Positions 63,873-64,000 of a stretch of 64,000 nucleotides of DNA are shown here, in pieces. This stretch comes from Pseudobacteriovorax antillogorgiicola. Its GTDB lineage: Bacteria > Bdellovibrionota_B > Oligoflexia > Oligoflexales > Oligoflexaceae. Numbering within the stretch: position 1 is the first letter of the stretch; each line of letters starts with the position of its first letter. Location: the NCBI RefSeq assembly GCF_900177345.1, contig NZ_FWZT01000001.1, forward strand, positions 62,001 through 126,000, in the 5' to 3' direction. Both the position numbers and the translations under genes were made by a program. The notes under the pieces are model-generated. The model was not told where the DNA came from. It saw nothing but the letters and a program-made list of their open reading frames with translations, and searched no databases.

Positions 63873-64000
63873 GCGTATAGCTCACAAGGTTATGGATGGT
63901 CTCCAAATGCTGAAAACCTAGCGACTCACACTCATGTCGAAGCCGCTTTGATGGAATATAGCAAGGGTCAGGAAGCACTTCTGTGATCGATACCATTCCC
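63847..64000 (-). CDS. C-terminal end of a UbiE-like SAM-dependent methyltransferase
   Basis: A minus-strand frame enters from the right edge and ends at TAA 63849-63847, giving 50 residues. It reads GMVSITEVLPDPCYIPSK, ...ECESLGFQ, then NLVSYTLNLEKPRS. The pattern LPDPxY...GF...Y-T-[LM]-N-[FL] matches the C-terminal end of UbiE-type class I methyltransferases, but the SAM site lies outside the window. It overlaps the hydrolase gene by 26 bp (convergent). Confidence 0.65.
   Translation of the reverse strand, partial: GMVSITEVLPDPCYIPSKRLRHECESLGFQHLETIHNLVSYTLNLEKPRS

Overview
The window is a chromosomal segment from a Gram-negative bacterium. There are Sec and lipoprotein signal peptides, beta-barrel-like proteins, an NtrY/NtrX pair, a bactofilin, an MglA-type GTPase, a DUF4388 protein and a 2-oxoglutarate dehydrogenase complex. 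This mix suggests a relative of the old Deltaproteobacteria, most likely Bdellovibrionota/Oligoflexia. The placement is inferred from gene content only. I see no insertion sequence, prophage, CRISPR array, rRNA operon or clear genomic island.

Layout. 1-4.9 kb: end of a peptide ABC-transporter permease, a CheY-like receiver and four poorly characterised genes (one large orphan, one lipoprotein, one secreted matrixin-like protease, one outer-membrane-like protein). 5.0-6.3 kb: ftsY and a convergent tRNA-Val. 6.4-23.4 kb, all on the minus strand: the classic information-processing block, transcribed as tRNA-Thr, tRNA-Tyr, tRNA-Gly, tRNA-Thr, tuf, tRNA-Trp, secE, nusG, rplK, rplA, rplJ, rplL, rpoB, rpoC, rpsL, rpsG, fusA. 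A strong promoter lies before the tRNAs, and terminator-like hairpins lie after tuf, between rplL and rpoB, and between rpoC and rpsL. 23.4-29.6 kb: a tight minus-strand operon (exported two-repeat protein, NtrY-like kinase, NtrX-like regulator, DUF4388 protein, SpoU methylase).

29.7-41.3 kb: a tyrosine-recombinase-like gene lacking its catalytic residues, which overlaps tadA; tadA seems to start at an AUU codon. Then follow msrQ, a cyclophilin, three RNA methyltransferases, alanine dehydrogenase, a PhnP-like hydrolase, a short RecQ helicase and aspartokinase. 41.4-44.8 kb: tRNA-Ser, the SRP RNA gene ffs and dnaX, followed by an MglA-like GTPase with altered catalytic residues and an unknown partner. 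44.9-52.3 kb: gamma-glutamyltransferase, then sucB-lpd-sucA for 2-oxoglutarate dehydrogenase. 52.6-57.4 kb: a bactofilin, a lipoprotein, tRNA 2-selenouridine synthase, a hydrolase-like lipoprotein, and the rplM-rpsI ribosomal pair with a clear promoter. 57.5-64 kb: asnS behind two coupled glycosyltransferases, an exported protein, a coupled glycerophosphodiesterase/lysophospholipase-type pair, and the end of a methyltransferase gene at the right edge.

Most of the window is conserved housekeeping sequence. The parts that depart from textbook layouts are the catalytically dead Xer-like protein and AUU-start tadA, the dnaX-linked degenerate GTPase cassette, the NtrYX-DUF4388 operon, the two-tier rplL-rpoB terminator, and an SRP RNA closed by a perfect 24-bp stem. 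No single locus is clearly a new system; the dnaX-GTPase cassette and the Xer-like gene are the best candidates for follow-up.
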